A stretch of 64,000 bases of DNA. Source: Thermodesulfobacteriota bacterium. GTDB lineage: Bacteria; Desulfobacterota; Thermodesulfobacteria; Thermodesulfobacteriales; Thermodesulfobacteriaceae. Below are positions 44,410-53,100 of the stretch, in pieces. The stretch spans positions 32,576 through 96,575 of the forward strand of contig JAUQPD010000035.1 of NCBI GenBank assembly GCA_030550555.1, written 5' to 3'. Made by a program: the position numbers and the translations under genes. The notes beneath the pieces are model-generated. The model was given only the letters and a program-made list of their open reading frames with translations, had not been told where the DNA came from and did not search any database. Numbering within the stretch: the stretch's first letter is position 1; the number at the start of each line of letters is the position of its first letter.

Positions 44410-44936
44410 AAGAAAGATTGAGAGAAGTTCTTGAAAGGTTTAAAGTTAACTTTAGTGCCTACATAATAGATATCAATGAGTTTCGTGGGCAGACTTTTGT
44501 AATCCTTGGAGATGGATCTCCCATTAGAGATATTGTAGGATTTCTAAAAACAGAAGGGTTTAATCATCTCCAAACACTTACAGCTGTAGATTATCTGCAA
44601 AAGAGTGGTGTTCCTAGATTTGAAGTAGTCTATCAATTTTATAGCATAGATCAAGGGATATCTTTAAGGCTTAGACTCCAGGTCTCAGAGGACAAGCCTG
44701 AGGTTGAGAGTATTGTAGATCTGTTCCCCTCTGCCAACTTTTTTGAAAGAGAGGTCTACGACCTTTTTGGAATACGATTTATGGGGCATCCTAATCTCAA
44801 GAGGATTCTCTTGCCTCAGAACTGGGAGGGGCACCCTTTAAGAAAGGACTATCCTCTTATGCCTGAGGATAAACCGAGGGACTTCCTTGAACTTGTTGAA
44901 TTAAAGGAGAGGTTAGGAGGATATGGCATTAGGTGA
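44406..44936 (+). CDS. nuoC: Complex I subunit NuoC
   Basis: The 176-residue peripheral subunit starts at ATG 44406 (MKERLREVLERFK), overlapping the nuoA stop as ATGA. The conserved NuoC region FPSANFFEREVYDLFGIRFMGHPNLKRILLPQNWEGHPLRKDYPL is complete. It is a separate gene, not fused to nuoD. It overlaps nuoH by 14 nt. Confidence 0.94.
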   Translation: MKERLREVLERFKVNFSAYIIDINEFRGQTFVILGDGSPIRDIVGFLKTEGFNHLQTLTAVDYLQKSGVPRFEVVYQFYSIDQGISLRLRLQVSEDKPEVESIVDLFPSANFFEREVYDLFGIRFMGHPNLKRILLPQNWEGHPLRKDYPLMPEDKPRDFLELVELKERLGGYGIR

Positions 44937-45945
44937 GAGTTTACCCTTACATCTTGAGATTCTTATTGTTTTGATCAAGATTGCCATAGTATTAGGAGTG
45001 TTTTTATTTCACGCAGCCTATACGGTCTATGCGGAGAGAAAGATTCTTGGAAGAATGCAGGCGCGACTTGGGCCAAGAGAAGTTGGTCCCTACGGACTTC
45101 TTCAACCAATTGCAGACCTTGTAAAACTTCTCTTTAAGGAGGATATAGTTCCCGCAGAAGCCCACAAGACGCTATTTAAAATTGCTCCCCTTCTTGTTCT
45201 GACTTTTGCAATTGTTAACCTGAGTGTCATCCCCTTTCATCCTTCATTTATTATAGCGGATGTAAATCTGGGGGTTCTTCTAATTCTAGCCTTTGCAGGT
45301 CTTGGAACTTATGGCATCATCCTTGCAGGTTATTCATCTGGCTCTAAATACTCCCTTCTTGGAGGTCTCCGCTCTGCATCTCAAATTCTTAGTTATGAGA
45401 TTCCCTTAAGCCTTAGCTTAGCAGGGGTCATACTATATGCAGAATCGTTCCATTTGAGAGACATAGTTGAAGTCCAAGTAAATTCCCTTTTTGGGATAAA
45501 TGTCTTTCCCCAGATCTTGGGATTTATTGTCTTCTTAATTTGTGCTTTTGCAGAGACGAATAGAGCACCTTTTGATCTTCCTGAGGCTGAAAGTGAGCTT
45601 GTAGCTGGGTACATTACAGAATATTCAGGATTTCGTATGGGACTATTCTTTTTAGGTGAATACATTTCTATGTATGTTATGGCTCTTTTAATTTCTATTT
45701 GTTATTTTGGTGGCTGGGCTTTCCCTTGGTGGTTAGCAAATGCGCTACCCTTTTTGAAAGCAATTCCCCCCACACTTGTCTTAGCATTAAAGGTTTATTT
45801 CTTTATCTTCCTATTTATATGGGTTAGAGCAACATTTCCTAGATATAGGTTTGATCAACTTATGAGTATGAGTTGGAAGATTCTTATTCCTCTTTCTCTT
45901 ATTAATTTTTTGATTGTTGCCCTTATTAAGTGGTTGGGGGTTTAA
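44923..45945 (+). CDS. nuoH: Complex I subunit NuoH
   Basis: The 340-residue membrane subunit has about eight helices. YAERKILGRMQARLGPREVGPYGLLQPIADLVKLLFKEDIVP is the typical first loop and contacts the quinone site; AFAETNRAPFDLPEAESELVAGYITEYSGFRMGLFFLGEY is the conserved acid-rich loop that forms the proton channel base. All characteristic acids are present. Confidence 0.96.
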   Translation: MALGESLPLHLEILIVLIKIAIVLGVFLFHAAYTVYAERKILGRMQARLGPREVGPYGLLQPIADLVKLLFKEDIVPAEAHKTLFKIAPLLVLTFAIVNLSVIPFHPSFIIADVNLGVLLILAFAGLGTYGIILAGYSSGSKYSLLGGLRSASQILSYEIPLSLSLAGVILYAESFHLRDIVEVQVNSLFGINVFPQILGFIVFLICAFAETNRAPFDLPEAESELVAGYITEYSGFRMGLFFLGEYISMYVMALLISICYFGGWAFPWWLANALPFLKAIPPTLVLALKVYFFIFLFIWVRATFPRYRFDQLMSMSWKILIPLSLINFLIVALIKWLGV

Positions 45946-45948
45946 ATA

Positions 45949-46461
45949 ATGATTGAACGTGCTATAAGTCTTTTGATAATATCTAGCCTTTTCTTTTTCT
46001 TTCTACTATTGACTTATTATTTCAGGCATTTTATCTATCAATTTTTATCTATACTTGTTTTAATGGTCCTACAAGGTGTTCTATTTCTTTATTTAAATGC
46101 AGAATTTCTTGCTGCTGTTCAGATTATTGTATATGTAGGAGCTATCTTAATTATGTTTCTGTTTTCCCTTTTTCTATTTCCTGAAGAAGAGTTGAAGGGA
46201 ATAAAAACTGACGTTTCAAGGATTAGCTATAAGACCTTTATTCCAATTGGTTTATTAGTTCTTTTATTGGTTATTTCATTATATAGAGCAGTTCCTGAAA
46301 ATTATTCTAAACAAGAATTTCTTTCCGATATCAAAGTTATCGGAAATTTTTTGTTTAATGAATACTGGTTTTTGATTTATCTTCTTGCCTTTATATTAAG
46401 CTTGCCAATGGTTGCTTTATATATTTTCTTTAGGAGGGAGGATGCTTCAAGAAATAATTAA
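45949..46461 (+). CDS. nuoJ: Complex I subunit NuoJ
   Basis: A 170-residue, five-helix membrane protein. The VLQGVLFLYLNAEFLAAVQIIVYVGAILIMFLFSLFLF block has the family core with the acid-bearing NAEFLAAVQ and the pi-bulge-type VYVGAI. It follows nuoH by 3 nt. Confidence 0.92.
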   Translation: MIERAISLLIISSLFFFFLLLTYYFRHFIYQFLSILVLMVLQGVLFLYLNAEFLAAVQIIVYVGAILIMFLFSLFLFPEEELKGIKTDVSRISYKTFIPIGLLVLLLVISLYRAVPENYSKQEFLSDIKVIGNFLFNEYWFLIYLLAFILSLPMVALYIFFRREDASRNN

Positions 46462-46780
46462 TTTCTTTGCCAAAGAGTATATCTTTTATCTTATATCAGG
46501 TATGCTTATTTTTCTTGGAATATCACTTTTTCTTCTTCGTAAGAATCTTTTAATTGCAATTCTTGCTTTAGAGGTTGCTTTTAATGGAGTTAATTTAGCC
46601 TTTGCAACAGCTAGTCATTATCTTGGTGATCCCAAGGGAAAGATGGTTGTCCTTGTAACTCTTGCTATAGCTGCAGGTTCCTTTTCAATTGGACTAATAT
46701 TAGTTGTAAACTATTATAGGCTAAAGAGAAGTCTTTCTTTTGATGAACTAAAGCTCCTAGGGGAGAGAGATGAAGAGTGA
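46442..46780 (+). CDS. nuoK: Complex I subunit NuoK
   Basis: I start at MLQEIINFFAKEY (ATG 46442; ribosome site aggaggg) rather than at an upstream Met inside nuoJ. The 112-residue, three-helix protein has LIAILALEVAFNGVNLAFA and LVVNYYRLKRSLSFDELKLL, with the conserved Glu residues of the proton path. It overlaps nuoJ by 20 nt and the next gene by 11 nt. Confidence 0.92.
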   Translation: MLQEIINFFAKEYIFYLISGMLIFLGISLFLLRKNLLIAILALEVAFNGVNLAFATASHYLGDPKGKMVVLVTLAIAAGSFSIGLILVVNYYRLKRSLSFDELKLLGERDEE

Positions 46781-48284
46781 GGCTTTATTTCCACTTCTTG
46801 CAATTTTAGTATCTGCTATAGCTGTTCCATTTATTATATACTTTGGAGATAAAAAGCCCAATCATCGCGAAGCAGTATCTGTGATTGCTGGTATACTTAA
46901 ATTTTTATTCGTTTGCTTATTAATTCCTATAGTGCTTGAAAAAGGTTCATACACTGTTGAACTTATAAAGCTTTATGAAGGCATATCAATAAAGCTTCTT
47001 GTGGATCCCCTTGGGCTACTTTTTGCATTAGGTGCTTCCTTCCTTTGGATTTTGACTACTTTTTATTCCATAGGATATATGAGAGGCACTCACGCTATAA
47101 GGCAGACGAGATATTATGTCTCCTTTGCACTTTCGCTTACCGCAACTATGGGAGTTGCCTTTGCTGGAAATCTCCTGACTCTCTTTTTGTTTTATGAACT
47201 CATGTCAATTGTCACTTATCCTTTAGTTGCCCACAAGGAGGATGAGGAGGCCCTTGAGGGAGCTAGGAAATATGTAATATACCTACTTGGCACCGCAAAG
47301 CTCTTCCTAATTCCTGCAATGGCCATTACATATTTTGTTGCTGGAACGCTTGATTATACCCCAAGGGGAATTTTTACTCAGGACATGCTTGAGCAACATC
47401 GCCTATTGCTACAGATAGCACTTATCCTCTATCTTTATGGTTATAATAAGTGTGCCATAATGCCACTTCATAGCTGGCTACCTTCAGCGATGGTAGCTCC
47501 AACACCTGTTTCTGCTCTCCTTCACGCAGTTGCAGTAGTAAAGACAGGTGCCTTTGCAAATGTTAGGGTATTACTTAACATCTACGGAAAGGATGGAGTA
47601 ATTGGACTTGGTCTCCAAGAGTTTATACTTTTTATTACTGCCCTCACGATAATTGTTGGATCCGCAATAGCACTCACCCGTCAGAACTTCAAGGCAAGAC
47701 TTGCCTTTTCAACAGTTAGTCAGCTTTCTTATATAGTCTTTGGAACTGCCCTCTTTACACCTCTTTCAGTCATTGGTGGAATTCTTCACATTACTGCACA
47801 CGCCTTTTCAAAAATTACACTCTTTTTTTCAGCAGGCTCAGTATATGTCTCCACTCATTACACCGAAATACCTCAATTTGATGGCTTAGCAAGAAAGATG
47901 CCTTTAACTTTTACTGCTTTCTTTCTTGCTAGTTTAAGTATGATAGGAATTCCCGGATTTATCGGTTTCTGGAGTAAATTTAATTTAGTTAAGGGCTGTC
48001 TTACCGCAGGATTAATTAGTGGAGCCCTTGTCTTCTTAATAAGTTCCTTTTTAAATACTGCCTATTTTCTGCCAATTGTCTTTAGAGCACTTCTAAAGGA
48101 TCCTTATCAACCAAGTAAGGAAGAACAACATCATCATCACTACACACCTTATGAAAAGATAAAAGAAAATTATTTTTGTGCTATACCTTTATTTATAACA
48201 GCTATTCTTACAATAGTTCTTGCAAGTCAAATAGAGCATCTTTACAAGCTATTGAAGTTAATAGAGGTGCTATATGTGGACTAA
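46770..48284 (+). CDS. Additional Mrp/NuoL-type antiporter-like subunit
   Basis: The 504-residue protein has about 14 helices. The functional residues are present: the TM5 Glu in LFLFYELMSIVTYPLV, the TM7 Lys in YNKCAIMPLHSWLPSAMVAPTPVSALLHAVAVVKTGAF, and a second Lys in the same block. The PTPVSALLHAVAVVKTG sequence resembles MrpD more than NuoL. Between nuoK and the other antiporter-like genes this is a fourth such subunit. It has a His-rich loop (EEQHHHHYTP) near residue 455. It could add another proton or Na+ path or replace NuoL. Confidence 0.82.
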   Translation: MKSEALFPLLAILVSAIAVPFIIYFGDKKPNHREAVSVIAGILKFLFVCLLIPIVLEKGSYTVELIKLYEGISIKLLVDPLGLLFALGASFLWILTTFYSIGYMRGTHAIRQTRYYVSFALSLTATMGVAFAGNLLTLFLFYELMSIVTYPLVAHKEDEEALEGARKYVIYLLGTAKLFLIPAMAITYFVAGTLDYTPRGIFTQDMLEQHRLLLQIALILYLYGYNKCAIMPLHSWLPSAMVAPTPVSALLHAVAVVKTGAFANVRVLLNIYGKDGVIGLGLQEFILFITALTIIVGSAIALTRQNFKARLAFSTVSQLSYIVFGTALFTPLSVIGGILHITAHAFSKITLFFSAGSVYVSTHYTEIPQFDGLARKMPLTFTAFFLASLSMIGIPGFIGFWSKFNLVKGCLTAGLISGALVFLISSFLNTAYFLPIVFRALLKDPYQPSKEEQHHHHYTPYEKIKENYFCAIPLFITAILTIVLASQIEHLYKLLKLIEVLYVD

Positions 48285-48519
48285 AGAAGATAAGAAAAAC
48301 ATAAGCTTATCATTAGTGCTATTTATAATTTTCTTAGTGCTTTCTATTGTTGGGTATTTCTTTTTTCCAAAGGAAAAGCACTTTAGTTTTGAAAAAATAC
48401 CTTTTTTTGAGGGATTGTTTGGATTAGTAGGAGCTCTATTCTTAACACTTGTTGTTAAGATAACGGGAAAGCTTGTTTCTCGTAAGGAGGAAGATTATGA
48501 TAGATATTATACCTCCTAA
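48274..48519 (+). CDS. Small two-helix membrane protein
   Basis: An 81-residue protein with two hydrophobic helices (NISLSLVLFIIFLVLSIVGYFF and LFGLVGALFLTLVVKITGKL) and an acidic/Lys/Tyr-rich end (RKEEDYDRYYTS). It overlaps the upstream antiporter-like gene by 11 nt and the downstream one by 23 nt, so it is made with them. I do not recognise it as any standard Nuo subunit; Mrp and hydrogenase clusters carry similar small proteins. Confidence 0.7.
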   Translation: MWTKEDKKNISLSLVLFIIFLVLSIVGYFFFPKEKHFSFEKIPFFEGLFGLVGALFLTLVVKITGKLVSRKEEDYDRYYTS

Positions 48520-50257
48520 TCTTCCTGCTCTTCTACTTGGGCCGATAATATATTTCTTTTACAGAAAAAGTCTGAATTATTTAGCTCTTGCTACAGCTTT
48601 GCTTACTTTTATTTTGACAATAAAACTAGAACCTGGTATTTATGGTGGTTTCAAAATTTTAGGATACGAATTTCTCCTTAAGGTTGATGCCTTGTCCCTA
48701 TTTTTTGCTTATGTCTTTTCAATGTTTGGTTTTATAGGACTACTTTATGCATTACATGTAGATGACCGTATACAGATAACTGCAGGTTTAATGTATATGG
48801 CCTGTGCAGTTGGAGTAGCTTTTGCTTATGACATTCTTAGTTTTTATCTCTTTTGGGAAGGGCTCGCAATATTTGCAGTGTTGCTTATTATATCAGCAAG
48901 GACAAAGGTTGCCTATTTTTCCTCAATTAGATATATCTTGGTTCATGTTATTAGTGGACTTTCTCTATTTCTCGGTATACTTATGCTTTGGATTGACTAT
49001 TCTATAATTACCTTAGAGAATTATCGTGAACTTTTTGGAACAATACCTTACTTTTTAATACTGCTTGCCTTTGTGATAAATGCAGCTGTTCCACCGCTAA
49101 ACGCATGGCTTCCTGATGCCTATCCGAATTCTACGATTTATGGATCTGTTTTTCTCTGTGCCTTTACAACTAAAAGTGCAGTTTATGCACTAATTAGAGT
49201 CTTTCCTGGAGACATGCTCTTAGCTATTGCAGGTGCTCTAATGGCTTTTTATGGTGTTATCTATGCAATCCTGGAGAATAATCCTCGCAGGCTTTTATCT
49301 TATCACACAATAAGTCAGGTTGGTTTTATGGTATGTGGGGCTGGATTAGGAAGTTATGAGGCATTAAATGGGGCTTCAGCTCACGCTTTTGCCCATATCA
49401 TCTACGAGGGACTTCTTTTTATGTCAGTAGGAGCTATAATTTACGCAACTGGAATTGAGAGAATTCATCAGCTTGGTGGTTTCGTAAGAAAAAATCCTTG
49501 GATAACACTCTATTTCTTTGTAGGAGCTCTCTCGATCTCAGGTGTGCCTCTGACATGTGGTTTTGTCTCAAAGAGTATAACAATACACTCTGCTTCAGCT
49601 CTTCACCGGCCTTTTGAATTTCTACTGATGGAACTTGCCTCCATTGGAACCTTTTTCAACATTGTATTGAGGATGGGCTATCATATCTTCTTCGGTGAGG
49701 AGAAACCCTATACAGCAAGACCTGTTCCATGGAATATGCATGTTGCCATGATTATTGCTTCAGCTCTTTGTATTCTTATTGGGCTTTTTCCTGGTATTTA
49801 CTATAAATTTTTACCCTATCCCATCCATTATGAACCTTATACTTATGGTCACATAGTAGGTATGCTTGCACTCTTTTCTGGTGTTACAGTAATTTTCTTT
49901 TTTGTCCGACCTTTAATAGCACCAAAGCCTAAAATTAATCTTGATACAGATTGGTTTTATATATCAATATCAAGAGTTATATATCGATTTGTGGTAAAGG
50001 TGCTTGAACCTTTTGAATATAAATATGTTGGAGAATTCTATAAATCTCTTGTTGACAAGTTACTTGCCAATTTGAGGAATACTTTATTTTTATTTAATGA
50101 TGGACTATTAATCTCTCTAAACAAGGAATTTCCCTTGCGTATTAATTCGATTCCTAAAAAAATAGCAAACATATTTGATGGTAGTTTGCTAAAATATCTA
50201 CAAATTTTTATTATTGCTATTATAATTTTTTATCTTATGTCATTAATAAGTTTTTAA
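48497..50257 (+). CDS. NuoL/MrpD-type antiporter-like subunit with long C-terminal extension
   Basis: The start is MIDIIPPNLPALLLGPII (ATG 48497, ribosome site taaggagg). The 586-residue protein has TM5 Glu in SFYLFWEGLAIFAVLL and TM8 Lys in CAFTTKSAVYALIRVF, but at the TM7 position Lys is replaced by Asn and the usual His by Asn (INAAVPPLNAWLPDAYPN). The C-terminal third adds a long amphipathic stretch starting NLDTDWFYISISRVIYRF and a final helix (FIIAIIIFYLMSLISF). This resembles NuoL's lateral helix. It is the best candidate for the NuoL-type end subunit. Confidence 0.8.
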   Translation: MIDIIPPNLPALLLGPIIYFFYRKSLNYLALATALLTFILTIKLEPGIYGGFKILGYEFLLKVDALSLFFAYVFSMFGFIGLLYALHVDDRIQITAGLMYMACAVGVAFAYDILSFYLFWEGLAIFAVLLIISARTKVAYFSSIRYILVHVISGLSLFLGILMLWIDYSIITLENYRELFGTIPYFLILLAFVINAAVPPLNAWLPDAYPNSTIYGSVFLCAFTTKSAVYALIRVFPGDMLLAIAGALMAFYGVIYAILENNPRRLLSYHTISQVGFMVCGAGLGSYEALNGASAHAFAHIIYEGLLFMSVGAIIYATGIERIHQLGGFVRKNPWITLYFFVGALSISGVPLTCGFVSKSITIHSASALHRPFEFLLMELASIGTFFNIVLRMGYHIFFGEEKPYTARPVPWNMHVAMIIASALCILIGLFPGIYYKFLPYPIHYEPYTYGHIVGMLALFSGVTVIFFFVRPLIAPKPKINLDTDWFYISISRVIYRFVVKVLEPFEYKYVGEFYKSLVDKLLANLRNTLFLFNDGLLISLNKEFPLRINSIPKKIANIFDGSLLKYLQIFIIAIIIFYLMSLISF

Positions 50258-50274
50258 AGAGAGGGGATTGAAAT

Positions 50275-51663
50275 ATGTTGCTAAAGGAATATGCAGTTAT
50301 TTCACTCTTAGGGTTTATTTTAGGACTAATGTTTCTCGGAAAACGCCAAACTACCTCATTTCCCAATATTTTCTTTAAAATTTTTATACTTCTAAATCTT
50401 CCTTTTCTCTTGATGTTAACTGAAAAATATCTTCAAGATGGTGTTTTTGAAGTAACTTATTTTGAAGGATTGGGTATAAGGCTAAAGCTTTATTTAGATC
50501 TTGCAGGATTATCTTTTCTTTGGTTAAACTATCTACTTTTTGCCTTTCTTGTAATTTTTATCAATAAAATTAATCAGTCAAGTTTAATGAATACACTTTT
50601 ATTAATGCTTTTCTCAGTAAATAATTTGTTTTTCATTGCAGGAGATTCCCTGACCTTTTTGATTTTTTGGGAGGCAATGCTAATTCCAGCCACTCTTTTA
50701 TTGTGGTATTTTTCAGCAGGTGATAGAATGAGAAATGCCTTAGAATTTATTATTTATAATTTTGGTTTTAGTATCTTTCTTATTTTGGGAGTACTTTTAA
50801 TTTTCAAATTTAAGGGTGCTTTTGAGTATAATTTTAGTGGCATCTCTCATGATTATATAATTGCTCTTTTATTGTTTATTGGAATTATGGTCAAAACACC
50901 AGTATTCCCTTTACATGGATGGCTTATCAATACTTATTACAACTTGCCTTCACCTATCACTGCAATATTTTCAGGAATTCTTAGTAAATACGCCATTTAT
51001 GCATTCTATAGGCTTTTTGCTGATGTTTCTATGATATATGGTTTTTTACTTTTAGTAGTTATTTTGTCCTCCATCATATCGTCATTTCTTGCATGGTCTC
51101 AGAGGGATTTAAAAAAGATTTTTACCTACATGAGTATGAGTCATTTGAACATTATGTTAGCAGGTGGATTAGCATTAGCTCCCTATGGTGGTATAACTAT
51201 TTTAGTTCCCTTTTCTCTCTTTCACGGACTATTAGCTTTTATTCTATTTCTTTACTGCTACCATCTTGAACTCTATGGTAAATCTCTTATCATTAATGAC
51301 TATGGTGCCCTAACTTTAACTCATCCTTTTTTTACCTTTTTCTTCACGTCATATCTATTAATCCTTGCTGGTTTTCCATTATTTGGTTACTTTTATCTTG
51401 AATTTATTGTTGTTTCTTCAGTTTTTAAGTATTCCCTACTTTTTGGGTTTTTATTAATCATTGCTATGTCAATTAATCTTATTTACAAATCTGTAGTGTT
51501 TTACAAATTGGTCTTCTCAAAGCAAAGTGGAAGTGGGTCTAAAACCTTAATAGATCTTTCTTTTTCTCAAATTTTGTTAAGTTTTATAATTCTTCTAATT
51601 GTTTTAATATTAACGTTTTATCTATATGAATTTCTTAAGCTCTTCACTTCAGGGGGTGTTTAG
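50275..51663 (+). CDS. nuoM: Complex I subunit NuoM-like
   Basis: The 462-residue membrane protein has TM5 Glu (LTFLIFWEAMLIPATLLLW) and TM7/TM8 Lys (MVKTPVFPLHGWLINTYYNLPSPITAIFSGILSKYAIYAF) of NuoM. It is shorter than the NuoL type. A ribosome site (gagagggg) lies before the ATG, 17 nt after the previous stop. Confidence 0.88.
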   Translation: MLLKEYAVISLLGFILGLMFLGKRQTTSFPNIFFKIFILLNLPFLLMLTEKYLQDGVFEVTYFEGLGIRLKLYLDLAGLSFLWLNYLLFAFLVIFINKINQSSLMNTLLLMLFSVNNLFFIAGDSLTFLIFWEAMLIPATLLLWYFSAGDRMRNALEFIIYNFGFSIFLILGVLLIFKFKGAFEYNFSGISHDYIIALLLFIGIMVKTPVFPLHGWLINTYYNLPSPITAIFSGILSKYAIYAFYRLFADVSMIYGFLLLVVILSSIISSFLAWSQRDLKKIFTYMSMSHLNIMLAGGLALAPYGGITILVPFSLFHGLLAFILFLYCYHLELYGKSLIINDYGALTLTHPFFTFFFTSYLLILAGFPLFGYFYLEFIVVSSVFKYSLLFGFLLIIAMSINLIYKSVVFYKLVFSKQSGSGSKTLIDLSFSQILLSFIILLIVLILTFYLYEFLKLFTSGGV

Positions 51664-53100
51664 ATGGGAGTTTTTTCAGCATTCTTTCCAGAATTCTTTC
51701 TTTCATTATCATCAATTGTTTTACTCGTCTTTAATATATTTTTTATAAATAATTTTAAAAATAGATATTTAATATGGCTGTCCTTTTTTTTGATTTCTAC
51801 CTTTTTATTTTTAGTCACTCCGTCAACTTTACAGTTACATAACATAGATGGAAATTTTATAAACAGTTCAGGACTATTCTATCTTAGGATATTTATTTTC
51901 TTTTCACTCTGTTTGATATATCTAAGTTCTTATAATATTCTTATTAAATCTCCATATTTAAATGAATTTTCTTTCTTTTTAGGAATTACTGTATCCTTCT
52001 TGTCTTTTTTACTCTCATCTACTAATTTTCTTATAGCTTTTGTTCTTATTGAATCTATATCTTTTGCATTTTATCTACTTGTAAGCTTCTATAGAAATAA
52101 TCTTTTATCTGTTGAAGCAGGTTTAAAATATTTTTATTTAGGAACTTTTTCATCTTTAATTTTCCTTACCGGACTTTTTTTAATTTATTACTCGACTCTT
52201 TCCTTCTCATTCGGGTCAATTTCAGAAATTCTCTCTTCCACTTCGAATAGTAATATTTATACGATAGGACTATTGCTTATTTTTCTTTCTTTGGTTTTTA
52301 AATTAGGAGGAGCACCGCTACAATTCTGGTTGCCTGAGGTTTATCAGGGATCTCCATTTATTGTTTTCCCACTTCTCATTTCTATTTCTAAATTAGCTTT
52401 TGGCGTTTTTCTCGCAAACGTTTATTATCTCTTTCTCGTTCCTAATGCTTTTTATATTAACATGTCAAATATAAAAATTCTCTTTTTTATAGTAAGCTTA
52501 TTATCAATGCTTATAGGTAATCTTTTAGCACTTAAACAAAATGAAGTCAAGCGACTCCTTGCCTATTCCTCAATAGCACATGTTGGATATTTTATGTCTC
52601 TCTTAAGCTTAGATCCGAATCCAATGAATTATCATCTGCTCTGTGGATATCTTTTTATTTATGCTTTAACAAATTTAGCTCTATTAGTTACATTACAACT
52701 TAATAATATTAATCAATTAGTCAAAATTTCTTTTAACCAATATGAACAAATGCTGCCAGAGTGTCCAATACTTCTTTTTTCTCTATTAGTGTTTATTTTT
52801 TCTCTAGCTGGTCTTCCTCCTACCGCTGGATTCATTACTAAGCTTTTTATCCTTCTTGAACTGATAAAAAATGGTGCTTATTTATTATCATTCGTCTTTC
52901 TTCTAACTTCAATCCTAGCAATTTATTATTATTTTAGATTAACTAGACCTATTCTAAAAATAATTGCTAATAGACAAGATATATTATCATCAGAAAGAAA
53001 AATAGAACTTCGTGATGTAATATTAAAAATTATACTATTGATTTGTAGTCTTTATCTTATCCTCTCTGTATTTAAGCCAAGTTATATTTTCTTTATGTAA
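51664..53100 (+). CDS. nuoN: Complex I subunit NuoN-like
   Basis: The 478-residue protein directly follows nuoM with no gap. It has TM5 Glu (FVLIESISFAFYLLVSFYR), the SVEAGLKYFYLGTFSSLIFL block and TM7 Lys (VFKLGGAPLQFWLPEVYQGSP) followed by the second Lys in SISKLAFGVFLANV. This is the NuoN pattern. It ends the operon and its last 66 nt overlap the convergent sigma-54 activator gene. Confidence 0.9.
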   Translation: MGVFSAFFPEFFLSLSSIVLLVFNIFFINNFKNRYLIWLSFFLISTFLFLVTPSTLQLHNIDGNFINSSGLFYLRIFIFFSLCLIYLSSYNILIKSPYLNEFSFFLGITVSFLSFLLSSTNFLIAFVLIESISFAFYLLVSFYRNNLLSVEAGLKYFYLGTFSSLIFLTGLFLIYYSTLSFSFGSISEILSSTSNSNIYTIGLLLIFLSLVFKLGGAPLQFWLPEVYQGSPFIVFPLLISISKLAFGVFLANVYYLFLVPNAFYINMSNIKILFFIVSLLSMLIGNLLALKQNEVKRLLAYSSIAHVGYFMSLLSLDPNPMNYHLLCGYLFIYALTNLALLVTLQLNNINQLVKISFNQYEQMLPECPILLFSLLVFIFSLAGLPPTAGFITKLFILLELIKNGAYLLSFVFLLTSILAIYYYFRLTRPILKIIANRQDILSSERKIELRDVILKIILLICSLYLILSVFKPSYIFFM

